A DNA stretch of 64,000 nucleotides. It comes from Zoogloeaceae bacterium (GTDB lineage: Bacteria > Pseudomonadota > Gammaproteobacteria > Burkholderiales > Rhodocyclaceae). The DNA lies in NCBI GenBank assembly GCA_024235675.1, contig JACKLZ010000002.1, positions 680,001 through 744,000 on the forward strand. The letters run 5' to 3'. Both the position numbers and the translations under genes were made by a program. Of the stretch, positions 51,421 to 61,656 are shown in pieces. Below the pieces are notes generated by a model. The model searched no databases, was not told the DNA's origin, and saw only the letters and a program-made list of their open reading frames with translations. Position 1 is the first letter of the stretch; the number at the start of each line of letters is the position of its first letter.

Positions 51421-52044
51421 ATGCCCGCCATGACGCTCACCACCGCCCTCCTGACGCTGACCGCCTACCTGATCGGCTCGGTGCCCTTCGCCGTCGTCGT
51501 CAGCAAGGCCTTCGGGCTGAACGACCCCCGCAACTACGGCTCCGGCAACCCGGGCGCCACCAACGTGTTGCGCTCGGGCAACAAGGCGGCCGCCGCGTTA
51601 ACGCTGATTGGCGATGCAGCCAAGGGGCTGATTGCGGTGTGGGTGATGCGCCAGTTTGGCAGCGACGCGCCATCGGCTGTCGCGCTGGCCGGCATCGCGG
51701 CGTTCATCGGGCACGTCTTCCCGGTGTTTCTGGGTTTCAAGGGCGGCAAGGGCGTGGCGACCGCGATTGGCGTACTCGGTGCCTTCAGCGGCTGGCTGGC
51801 ACTCGCCAGCGCCGTCACCTGGCTGATCATTGCCGTGACCACGCGCTATTCGTCTCTCGCGGCGCTGATTGCCGCCATCGCGGCGCCGGCTTTCGCGCAT
51901 GTGTTGCTGAACTCACCCGCCATCACCGGCGCCTGCCTGATCATGGCGGCGATGCTGCTGTGGCGCCACACCGACAACATCAAGCGCCTGCTGGCAGGCA
52001 CCGAATCCCGGATCGGCAAGAAGAAGCGCGGCGACGCGGGCTGA
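51421..52044 (+). CDS. plsY: Glycerol-3-phosphate acyltransferase PlsY
   Basis: Inner-membrane acyltransferase transferring the acyl group of acyl-phosphate to glycerol-3-phosphate, the first step of phospholipid synthesis. The 207-residue protein has five predicted helices. The conserved segments GSGNPGATNVLR and FKGGKGVATAIG contain the substrate-binding motifs. The start could be 51421 or the in-frame ATG at 51430; neither has a strong ribosome site. It ends one base before tsaD ends on the opposite strand. Confidence 0.95.
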   Translation: MPAMTLTTALLTLTAYLIGSVPFAVVVSKAFGLNDPRNYGSGNPGATNVLRSGNKAAAALTLIGDAAKGLIAVWVMRQFGSDAPSAVALAGIAAFIGHVFPVFLGFKGGKGVATAIGVLGAFSGWLALASAVTWLIIAVTTRYSSLAALIAAIAAPAFAHVLLNSPAITGACLIMAAMLLWRHTDNIKRLLAGTESRIGKKKRGDAG

Positions 52045-53058
52045 TCAGCCCGGCGCAGCCAGGCTGTCCAGCGGCCAGCGCGGCCGAACGGACACGGTAT
52101 GCGTGTCGTTGCCGCGCTGCCCTTCAGCCAGCCGAAGCGCTCCAGCAAAGGCGATCATCGCGCCGTTATCGGTACATAGCGCCGGCTCCGGGTAGTACAC
52201 CCGCTGGCGCCGACGCGTCGCCGCTTCGTTCAGGCGGCTGCGCAAAGACTGATTCGCCCCCACCCCACCGGCCACCACCAGGCGCGACAGCCCGGTCTGC
52301 TTGAGCGCGGCCAGCGATTTGGCAACCAACACATCAATGACCGCCGCCTGAAATTCGGCAGCCATGTCGGCCGGCGCGGCCGTGCCATCGCGCAACTGCG
52401 TCATGACGGCCGTTTTGAGCCCGCTGAAGCTGAAATTGAGGTCGCCCGAATGCAGCATCGGCCGCGGCAGCTTGACCCGCCCCGCCGTGCCCTGATCCGC
52501 CAGGCGGGCCAGCACCGGCCCACCGGGATAGGCCAGCCCCATCAGCTTCGCGGTTTTGTCGAAAGCCTCGCCTGCCGCGTCATCCACCGACTCACCCAGC
52601 AAGGCATAGCGGCCTACGCCATCGACCCGCATCAACTGGGTATGCCCGCCCGACACCAGCAGCGCGACAAACGGGAAATCCGGCGGATCATCCGCGAGCA
52701 GCGGCGACAACAGATGCCCCTCAAGATGATGAATCGGCAAGGCGGCAATACCCAGCGCGGCGGCCAGCGCCTGCCCCGTGCCAGCGGCAATCAGCAACGC
52801 ACCGGCCAGGCCGGGGCCGGCGGTATAGGCGACGGCGTCGATGTCCTGCATCGACACGCCCGCCTCACTCACCGTCTGTCGGATCAGCGCGGGCATGCGC
52901 CGCACATGGTCGCGCGAGGCGAGCTCGGGCACCACGCCACCGTAGGCCGCGTGCAGGTCGATCTGCGAGTGCAACTGCTGGGCGATCAAGCCCCGCTCGG
53001 TGTCGTAAAGCGCCACACCCGTCTCATCGCACGAACTTTCCAGCCCCAGTACAATCAT
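52045..53058 (-). CDS. tsaD: tRNA N6-threonylcarbamoyladenosine transferase
   Basis: Makes t6A at position 37 of ANN-decoding tRNAs, acting with TsaB, TsaC and TsaE. The 337-residue protein has the N-terminal VLGLESSCDETG, the iron-binding histidine motif HHLEGH, and GGVGANQSLR in the second ASKHA lobe. The start at 53058 gives this N terminus; the open frame to 53199 is incidental. It is divergent from rpsU, a frequent arrangement in proteobacteria. The stop abuts that of plsY. Confidence 0.97.
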   Translation of the reverse strand: MIVLGLESSCDETGVALYDTERGLIAQQLHSQIDLHAAYGGVVPELASRDHVRRMPALIRQTVSEAGVSMQDIDAVAYTAGPGLAGALLIAAGTGQALAAALGIAALPIHHLEGHLLSPLLADDPPDFPFVALLVSGGHTQLMRVDGVGRYALLGESVDDAAGEAFDKTAKLMGLAYPGGPVLARLADQGTAGRVKLPRPMLHSGDLNFSFSGLKTAVMTQLRDGTAAPADMAAEFQAAVIDVLVAKSLAALKQTGLSRLVVAGGVGANQSLRSRLNEAATRRRQRVYYPEPALCTDNGAMIAFAGALRLAEGQRGNDTHTVSVRPRWPLDSLAAPG

Positions 53059-53130
53059 GCCTTCCCCTTGTTCATCGCCGCATTTTAGCGGTTTCCGCCC
53101 TTTTCGGAAGGCAATCCCTGAAGGGTGGAC

Positions 53131-53159
53131 TTGGCATGGACGAGTCGAGTCGATATACT
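53131..53159 (+). promoter_or_regulatory. Promoter of rpsU
   Basis: TTGGCA (53131-53136), 17 bp, TATACT (53154-53159), about 40 bases before the rpsU start codon. It is the best-looking promoter in this part of the window, as expected for a ribosomal-protein gene. Confidence 0.75.
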
Positions 53160-53198
53160 GCGCGGTTTCTGTACTTTTGCTATCCAAGGAATCACGCA

Positions 53199-53411
53199 AT
53201 GCCGGGGATCCGCGTCAAAGAAAACGAGCCGTTTGAAGTTGCCATCCGTCGCTTCAAGCGCACCATTGAAAAAGCAGGGACGCTCACCGAGTTGCGTTCG
53301 CGCGAGTTTTACGAGAAGCCCACAGCTGAGCGCAAGCGCAAGCTGGCCGCCGCCGTGAAGCGTAACCACAAGCGCCTGCGTAGCCAGACACTGCCGCCGA
53401 AGATGTACTGA
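53199..53411 (+). CDS. rpsU: 30S ribosomal protein S21
   Basis: A 70-residue, strongly basic subunit that helps base-pair the 16S RNA tail with messages. It shows the family pattern MPGIRVKENEPFEVAIRRFKR and the C-terminal KRLRSQTLPPKMY. It opens the classic rpsU-dnaG-rpoD macromolecular-synthesis block. A terminator follows directly, so most transcripts should stop before yqeY and dnaG. Confidence 0.98.
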   Translation: MPGIRVKENEPFEVAIRRFKRTIEKAGTLTELRSREFYEKPTAERKRKLAAAVKRNHKRLRSQTLPPKMY

Positions 53412-53431
53412 TCCGTCTCGGCACGGCACCG

Positions 53432-53475
53432 CCACGCCTGGTGAAGCAGCCTTGCTTCACCAGGCGTGGTTTTTT
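53432..53475 (+). terminator. Strong terminator after rpsU
   Basis: A perfect 17-bp stem: CCACGCCTGGTGAAGCA (53432-53448) pairs with TGCTTCACCAGGCGTGG (53453-53469), with a GCCT loop, then six T. It corresponds in position to the T1 terminator/attenuator of the E. coli rpsU-dnaG-rpoD operon and should make S21 more abundant than primase. Confidence 0.95.
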
Positions 53476-53499
53476 GCGTTCCAGTCTCAGGAGACTTCG

Positions 53500-53946
53500 A
53501 TGTCGCTCAAAGCTCGCCTCCAGGATGACATGAAGACAGCCATGCGCGCCCGCGATGCGGCGCGCCTGTCCGCGATCCGGTTCCTGCTCGCCGCCATCCA
53601 GCAAAAGGAAGTCGACGGCCAAACAACGCTGGACGACGCCGGCGTGGCCGCCGTGATCGAGAAGCAGCTCAAGCAGCGGCGCGACTCGGCCACTCAGTAC
53701 GCCACCGGCGGGCGGGCCGACCTTGAAGCCAAAGAACGCTTCGAGATCAGCGTGCTCGAGGCCTATATGCCAGCCGGCCTGTCGGACGCGGAAGTCGACG
53801 CCGCAGTGGCCGCGGCCATTGCCGGCACGGGCGCCGCCTCGGCTGCCGACATGGGCAAGGTCATGGCCCAGCTCAAACCGGCGCTGGCCGGGCGCGCCGA
53901 CATGGCGCAGGTGTCCGCTCGCGTCAAAGCCGCACTCACCCATTGA
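53500..53946 (+). CDS. yqeY: GatB/YqeY-domain protein
   Basis: A 148-residue helical protein of unknown biochemical role; the C-terminal part resembles the tRNA-binding tail of GatB amidotransferase. The pattern MSLKARLQDDMKTAMRARD, the AIRFLLAAIQQKEVD segment and the AYMPAGLSDAEVDAAV segment match YqeY. It starts at 53500 with AGGAGA upstream. It lies between rpsU and dnaG, as in many proteobacteria, and ends 13 bases before the dnaG start. Confidence 0.92.
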   Translation: MSLKARLQDDMKTAMRARDAARLSAIRFLLAAIQQKEVDGQTTLDDAGVAAVIEKQLKQRRDSATQYATGGRADLEAKERFEISVLEAYMPAGLSDAEVDAAVAAAIAGTGAASAADMGKVMAQLKPALAGRADMAQVSARVKAALTH

Positions 53947-53959
53947 GCGGGCTCGCGCC

Positions 53960-55777
53960 TTGATCCCCCAGAGCTTCATCCAGGATCTGCTGACGCGCGT
54001 CGACATCGTCGAGGTGATCGATCGCCATGTTTCGCTCAAGAAACAGGGCGCGAATTACTTCGCCTGCTGCCCCTTCCATGGCGAGAAAAGCGCCTCGTTT
54101 TCGGTCAGCCCGAGCAAGCAGTTCTATCACTGCTTCGGCTGCGGTGCGCACGGCAGCGCCATCGGCTTTCTCATGGAATACAGCGGCCTCGGCTACGTCG
54201 AAGCCATCCAGGAGCTGGCCCGCCAGATCGGCGTCGAAGTCCCCGAGGAGCGCAACACACATCGCGGTGACCAGCCAAAAGACCAATCGCTCACCGAGCT
54301 GATGGGTGTGGCTGCGCGCTTTTACCGCGAGCAGCTCAAAGGCGCCGAGCGCGCCATCGATTACCTCAAACGCCGCGGCCTCACCGGCCAGGTCGCCGCC
54401 CGCTTTGGCATCGGCTATGCGCCCGACGGCTGGCAGTCGCTGCAGAAAGTGGTGAGCAACTACGCCGACAAGGCCCTCCTTGAAGTCGGCCTGGTCATCG
54501 AAAACGATCAGGGCCGCCGCTACGACCGCTTCCGCGACCGCATCATGTTTCCGATCCAGGACAGCCGCGGCAATGTCATCGCCTTTGGCGGGCGCATTCT
54601 CGACCAGGGCGAGCCGAAATACCTCAACTCCCCCGAGACGCCGCTGTTCGAGAAGGGCCGCGAACTGTACGGCCTGTTCCAGGCCCGCCAGTCGATTCGC
54701 GCCAGCAACACGGTCATCGTCGTCGAAGGCTATATGGACGTGGTGGCCCTGGCCCAGCACGGCGTGCCCAACGCAGTCGCCACACTCGGCACGGCAACCA
54801 CCGCCACCCACATCCAGAAGCTCTTCCGACACGCCGATCGCGTGGTGTTCTGCTTTGACGGTGACGCCGCCGGCCGCAAGGCCGCCTGGCGCGGGCTGGA
54901 GGCGGCGCTGGAAACCCTGAACGACGTCAAACAGGTCGCCTTTCTGTTCCTGCCCGACCCGCACGACCCCGACACCTATGTGCGCGAGTTCGGCGCCGAC
55001 GCGTTCACGACACAAGTCACCGACGCCACCCCGCTCACCGAATTCCTGCTCAACGAGCTGGCCGCCGACGCCGACCTGAGCAGCGCCGAAGGCCGCGCCC
55101 GCTATGCCCACGAGGCCAAACCCCTGGTGCTGCGCATTGGCGCCGGCGTGCTCAAACTGCAGGTGCTGAAGGCCGTCGCAAAACGCTGCGCCCTCGACGA
55201 ACGCGAATTGATGGAAGCCTGGGGCCTGAAAGCGCCGCCGGCGCCGCAGACGCGCCGCGACGGCGAACCGTGGCGCAAAGGCAAGGGACGGCGGGAAGAC
55301 GCAGGGCCACCCGCCGCACGCGGCCCGCGTCACCAGCCGCGACCCCTGGAGGCCAACCTGCTGCGCATCGTGTTGCACCACCCGGCCTGGGCGGCGCGCC
55401 TGCCCGTCGACCTCATCCCCGCCGGCAGCGACGAAGGTCGTGCGCTGATTGCCATCGTCGACGCCGTCAGCGTGGGCGACCTCGGTAGCCAGAGCGCGCT
55501 GGGCACTCTGCTCGAGCACTTTCGCAACACCGATCACGCACCAACCCTGACGCGCATGTGCGCCGAACAGGCTGACGAAGTGATCGACGAAGCCGTGGTC
55601 GAAACCGTCTTCCACGACACCGTCCACGCCTTGCACACCAAAGCGCTCGCCGACGAGTTCAACCGGCTGGCGGCTCGCGCCGGCGAACTCACGCCGGACG
55701 AACGAAAACGCTACGTTCAACTGCTGCAACAAAAAAAGCGGAACCCAACACGGCAACCCAAAGTCTCAGATTCGTAA
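53960..55777 (+). CDS. dnaG: DNA primase
   Basis: Synthesises RNA primers for replication, 605 residues. The N-terminal zinc domain has CCPFHGEKSASF and HCFGCG, the TOPRIM active site contains the VEGYMDV acidic group and the DGDAAG motif, and the C-terminal helicase-binding domain follows the GRREDAGPP linker. The start is the TTG at 53960, which gives MIPQSFIQDLL; the in-frame upstream stretch encodes reading frame of yqeY and has no ATG near. Rare TTG initiation, together with the terminator after rpsU, would keep primase low, as is known for this gene in E. coli through weak translation. Confidence 0.95.
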   Translation: MIPQSFIQDLLTRVDIVEVIDRHVSLKKQGANYFACCPFHGEKSASFSVSPSKQFYHCFGCGAHGSAIGFLMEYSGLGYVEAIQELARQIGVEVPEERNTHRGDQPKDQSLTELMGVAARFYREQLKGAERAIDYLKRRGLTGQVAARFGIGYAPDGWQSLQKVVSNYADKALLEVGLVIENDQGRRYDRFRDRIMFPIQDSRGNVIAFGGRILDQGEPKYLNSPETPLFEKGRELYGLFQARQSIRASNTVIVVEGYMDVVALAQHGVPNAVATLGTATTATHIQKLFRHADRVVFCFDGDAAGRKAAWRGLEAALETLNDVKQVAFLFLPDPHDPDTYVREFGADAFTTQVTDATPLTEFLLNELAADADLSSAEGRARYAHEAKPLVLRIGAGVLKLQVLKAVAKRCALDERELMEAWGLKAPPAPQTRRDGEPWRKGKGRREDAGPPAARGPRHQPRPLEANLLRIVLHHPAWAARLPVDLIPAGSDEGRALIAIVDAVSVGDLGSQSALGTLLEHFRNTDHAPTLTRMCAEQADEVIDEAVVETVFHDTVHALHTKALADEFNRLAARAGELTPDERKRYVQLLQQKKRNPTRQPKVSDS

Positions 55778-55824
55778 TATAATTTTCTGTTTTTCCGACT
55801 TCTCCGAAGTTTCCGAGGAGCATC

Positions 55825-57834
<2,010 letters not shown>

Positions 57835-57843
57835 GCCCTTCGC

Positions 57844-57867
57844 TGCACGGACCTTCGGGTCCGTGCA
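57844..57867 (+). terminator. Hairpin after rpoD, immediately before the tRNA
   Basis: TGCACGGACC pairs with GGTCCGTGCA (10 bp) around a TTCG tetraloop. No T-run follows; the tRNA begins two bases after the stem. It may stop some transcripts or guide processing of the tRNA 5' end. Confidence 0.5.
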
Positions 57868-57869
57868 TC

Positions 57870-57946
<77 letters not shown>

Positions 57947-58107
57947 TTTGATCGCGGTCCACTACCGGCCATCCCCCCTTCCCTTTCCGTACTCTATTGC
58001 AATGGCGTAAGCTCATCCGGCGCGCGGTGCGCTGGGCGCTGCGCGGGTGTTGTATCTTGCCAACCCGGGAGCCCCCGGGCATCGAAGCGAAGGAATATCC
58101 TCGCGTC

Positions 58108-60504
58108 ATGGGAAGACTAAAGCGTCTCATTGAGCCAATCGCCTCTGCGATGGCACCATACCAAGCCGACGCCCCGCTGGCGGCTCAGTTTCGTGCGCGC
58201 CAGATTCAGGCCGTTCTGCGCCTCACGCCACTCACGATGCTGGCCAATGTCCTCAACGCCATGATCGTTGGCTGGACGTTTCGCAATGATCTCAACCCGC
58301 TGTTTCTCGTGGGCTGGGCCTTGTTTGTGCTTTACTCCGCAGGCGCCGGCCTCGACGCCTGGCTGCGGTGGCGGCGTCATCGAAAACCCGCCACGGCCTC
58401 CCCGCACGCGCTGACACGCGCCGCCAAACATGCCGCACTGCTGGCGCTGCTATGGAGCACCGTACCCCTGCTGATGATGCCGGAGGCCAGCCCGGACGCC
58501 CGTGTCCTGCTCACTGCAGTGGTCACCGGCATGATCTGCGCCGGCGGTTTCGCACTGGCAACCATCCCCCAGGCCGCACTGACCTATGTCGCCATTCTTG
58601 GCACGGCAACCGTCCTTGGCCTGATTCGTATGGACTTGCCGCAGGCCTACGAGATGGGCATCTTGCTGCTGGTCTACACGCTGATTGTGATGGGCACCGT
58701 CATCTCCAACGCGCGCACATTTGGCGCCCGTCTCATGGCCGAAGCCGAGGGCGAGCACCAGCGACAACTCATTGGCCTGCTGCTGAACGACTTCGAAGAG
58801 AACGCCAGCGACTGGCTATGGGAAACCGACGCCGACGGCCGTCTCACGCACGTGTCTCATCGCATGGCCACGGTGTTCGGTCGAAGTGTCGACGCCTTGA
58901 TGGGTCAGCGCCTGCTGGAGCTGATCGCCCAGTCACTCGACCGCGTCCCGCAAGACGAACATCAGGCCTACGCCGATCTGTGCCTGCGCTTCAGTTCGGG
59001 CCGCCCCTTCCGCGAGGCCTTGGTTCCCATCGTGCTCGACGCCGAGACCCGCTGGTGGTCACTCACCGCCAAGCCGCTGACCGATGCACACCACACCCCG
59101 ACCGGCTGGCGGGGGGTCGGCACGGATGTCACCCAAGCGCTCGCTGCCCAGCGCGAGGTCCAGCGAATGGCCCACTTCGACGGGCTCACCGGGCTGTCCA
59201 ACCGCAACCACTTCCACGAGTCGCTCAGTCGCGTCGAAGAACACGCCGCCGACAGCAGCCCCGGCGCCCTGCTGTTATGCCTCGACCTCGACAACTTCAA
59301 GGCCATCAACGACTCCTTTGGCCACAGCTTTGGCGACGGCTTGCTGCGCGTCGTCGCTCAGCGACTGCTCGGCCGAACCCGTCGCACCGACGTGGTAGCA
59401 CGTCTGGGCGGCGACGAATTCGCCATCATTCGGTGGGGTCAGGTCACGCCGGAGGATGCAGAGGAACTCGCCTCCCGCATCATCGCGTCACTGTCCGATC
59501 CCTGCGAGGTCGACGGCATTCGCGTCAAGATCGGCACCAGTGTCGGCATCGCCATGGCCCCCAAGGATGGTCAAAGTGGCGATCAACTCCTGAAAAATGC
59601 CGACATTGCCCTCTATGCCGCCAAGTTCGACGGCAAAGGGCGGTTCCGGTTTTTCGACTATGAGATGGACACCCGCGCCCGCCGCCGTCTGTTTCTCGAA
59701 CACGAACTGCGTGGCGCCTTGCAACGCGACGAGTTTCACCTTGCCTATCAGCCGATCTTTTCAATCGCTACGGGGCGCATCTGCGGCTGCGAGGCCTTGC
59801 TCCGGTGGCGGCATCCCCGCCTGGGGCTGATCGATACACAAGAGTGCATCTCCGTGGCCGAAGACTCCGGCCAGATCGAAAGCATCGGCGAGTGGGTGCT
59901 CAACGCCGCCATTCGCGACGCCGCCGGCTGGCCCGACAGCGTGCGGCTGTCGGTCAACCTGTCGCTCGCCCAATTCATCAATCCGGCGCTGTGCGACACC
60001 ATCTTGAAACTCCTCCGCACGCACGGCCTGCCGGCCAATCGCCTCGAGCTGGAGCTGACCGAATCCATCTTCCTGCGCGACACGACAGACACCGAAGGCC
60101 ACCTGCGCGCGCTGCGCGCCGCGGGGATCCGGATCGCACTGGATGACTTTGGCACCGGCTATTCCTCCCTCGCCTATTTGCGCACCCTGCCGCTGGATCG
60201 TATCAAGATTGATCGGGCCTTCGTCCAGGCCATCACCGTGCATCCGGAAACGGCCGCCATCGTCCGCGCCATTGTCGCCATCGCGCAGGCACTACATATG
60301 GATACCTGCGCCGAGGGCGTCGAAAACAGCGCCCAATTGACCATGCTCCGAACCGAAGGCTGCGACACGGTACAAGGCTTTGCCTTGGCCGAACCCATGC
60401 CCCCCTCGGCGCTGGCTGCCTTTCTGACCGGCAACGTCACCGTACCGGCGCTTGCGCAGTCGTCCCGCAATGCCGGCGAAAGAAAGATCAATCGCCCGGG
60501 CTAG
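58108..60504 (+). CDS. Membrane GGDEF-EAL cyclic-di-GMP protein with PAS
   Basis: A 798-residue protein. The N-terminal 210 residues contain five to six hydrophobic segments, resembling a MASE-type sensor anchor. A PAS domain (about 235-350) follows, then GGDEF (RLGGDEF intact, RRTD inhibition site five residues before) and EAL (CEALLRW, LDDFGTGYSS, KIDR, AEGVE intact). Both activities are possible. The ATG at 58108 is preferred, since the open frame upstream is arginine-rich and lacks family sense. AAGGA lies 13 bases upstream, farther than ideal. It is followed closely by the HD-GYP regulator. Confidence 0.92.
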   Translation: MGRLKRLIEPIASAMAPYQADAPLAAQFRARQIQAVLRLTPLTMLANVLNAMIVGWTFRNDLNPLFLVGWALFVLYSAGAGLDAWLRWRRHRKPATASPHALTRAAKHAALLALLWSTVPLLMMPEASPDARVLLTAVVTGMICAGGFALATIPQAALTYVAILGTATVLGLIRMDLPQAYEMGILLLVYTLIVMGTVISNARTFGARLMAEAEGEHQRQLIGLLLNDFEENASDWLWETDADGRLTHVSHRMATVFGRSVDALMGQRLLELIAQSLDRVPQDEHQAYADLCLRFSSGRPFREALVPIVLDAETRWWSLTAKPLTDAHHTPTGWRGVGTDVTQALAAQREVQRMAHFDGLTGLSNRNHFHESLSRVEEHAADSSPGALLLCLDLDNFKAINDSFGHSFGDGLLRVVAQRLLGRTRRTDVVARLGGDEFAIIRWGQVTPEDAEELASRIIASLSDPCEVDGIRVKIGTSVGIAMAPKDGQSGDQLLKNADIALYAAKFDGKGRFRFFDYEMDTRARRRLFLEHELRGALQRDEFHLAYQPIFSIATGRICGCEALLRWRHPRLGLIDTQECISVAEDSGQIESIGEWVLNAAIRDAAGWPDSVRLSVNLSLAQFINPALCDTILKLLRTHGLPANRLELELTESIFLRDTTDTEGHLRALRAAGIRIALDDFGTGYSSLAYLRTLPLDRIKIDRAFVQAITVHPETAAIVRAIVAIAQALHMDTCAEGVENSAQLTMLRTEGCDTVQGFALAEPMPPSALAAFLTGNVTVPALAQSSRNAGERKINRPG

Positions 60505-60535
60505 GCACAATGTCCTCAACTTGACCGGCCCGAGT

Positions 60536-60543
60536 GCCGATAA
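60536..60543 (+). promoter_or_regulatory. Perfect FliA-type -10 sequence before the HD-GYP gene
   Basis: GCCGATAA, the consensus -10 of the flagellar sigma28, lies 35 bases before the ATG. Eleven bases further upstream the -35 position reads CAACTTGA, only three of eight matches to TAAAGTTT, so the promoter assignment is weak. Confidence 0.3.
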
Positions 60544-60577
60544 GACTTTGACGCCATCGTGCGGAACGGCCAAAACC

Positions 60578-61627
60578 ATGAAAATTGTCATTGTTGACGA
60601 CACCCCGCTGAATCTCACCTTGATGCAAGCCCTGGTCGGCAAACTCCCCGACTGCGAACCTGTGCCCTTCATCGACCCGCAAGAGGGGCTCGCGTGGTGT
60701 CAGGCCAACGAACCCGACCTCGTCGTGGTCGATTACATGATGCCCGTCCTGGACGGCGTCGAATTCATTCGCCGCCTTCGTGCCACGCCCAACCGCGACG
60801 ACGTCCCCATCCTGATGGTGACGGCCGACCATGAACGCCAGACGCGCTACGACGCGCTGCAGTCCGGCGCGACAGACTTCCTCAACAAACCGGTCGACCG
60901 CAACGAATTCCAGCCCCGCGTCCACAACATGCTCTCCCTGCGACGCGCCCACCTCGCAACGCGCGCCCGCGCCCGTTCGCTGGAAGCCGAGATCGCCGAA
61001 GCCACCGCCCAGATCCACGAGCGCGAGCAGGAAACCGTCACCCGCCTGGCCCGCGCCGCCGAATTCCGCGATCCCGAAACGGGCGCCCACATTCTGCGCA
61101 TGGCACACTACTCGGCCCTTATCGCTCGTCAGCTCGGCAAAGATGAAGCCTATTCGGACCGTCTCCTGCACGCCGCCCCGATGCACGATGTCGGCAAGCT
61201 TGGCATTGCCGACCACATCCTGATGAAGCCCGGACGCCTGACCGTTGATGAATTCGAGCAAATGAAGCGCCACCCGATGATCGGCCACGACATTCTCAAA
61301 GGCTCGACCTCGCCGGTCATCCAGACGGCCGCCGTCATTGCCCTGACTCACCACGAAAAATTCGACGGTTCGGGCTACCCCTTCGGTACCGCCGGCGAAG
61401 CCATCCCGCTCGAAGGGCGCATCGTCGCCGTCGCCGACGTGTTCGACGCGCTCACCTCCGCCCGCCCCTACAAACCCGCCTGGTCGCTCGACGACGCCAC
61501 GGCTTTTCTACGTGAAGGCCGCGGTCAGCATTTCGACAGCACCTGTGTCGACGCCATGCTCAACAGGTGGTCGGACGTGCTCGACATCCGGCAGCGTTTC
61601 CAGGATGAATCGCCGACCGCGCTATAA
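60578..61627 (+). CDS. Response regulator with HD-GYP phosphodiesterase domain (RpfG-type)
   Basis: A 349-residue cytoplasmic regulator. The receiver (about 1-120) has VDDTP, phospho-aspartate in VVVDYMMPV and the NKPVD lysine. A charged coiled coil links to the HD-GYP domain (about 165-349), with the metal motif HDVGKLGI and the HHEKFDGSGYP signature, both intact. Such proteins hydrolyse c-di-GMP to GMP. The ATG at 60578 starts with MKIVIVDD; upstream frame is incidental. It lies 29 bases before the hybrid kinase gene, its probable partner. Confidence 0.94.
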   Translation: MKIVIVDDTPLNLTLMQALVGKLPDCEPVPFIDPQEGLAWCQANEPDLVVVDYMMPVLDGVEFIRRLRATPNRDDVPILMVTADHERQTRYDALQSGATDFLNKPVDRNEFQPRVHNMLSLRRAHLATRARARSLEAEIAEATAQIHEREQETVTRLARAAEFRDPETGAHILRMAHYSALIARQLGKDEAYSDRLLHAAPMHDVGKLGIADHILMKPGRLTVDEFEQMKRHPMIGHDILKGSTSPVIQTAAVIALTHHEKFDGSGYPFGTAGEAIPLEGRIVAVADVFDALTSARPYKPAWSLDDATAFLREGRGQHFDSTCVDAMLNRWSDVLDIRQRFQDESPTAL

Positions 61628-61656
61628 CCCCGATCCTCAAACACCCATCACTGTCG

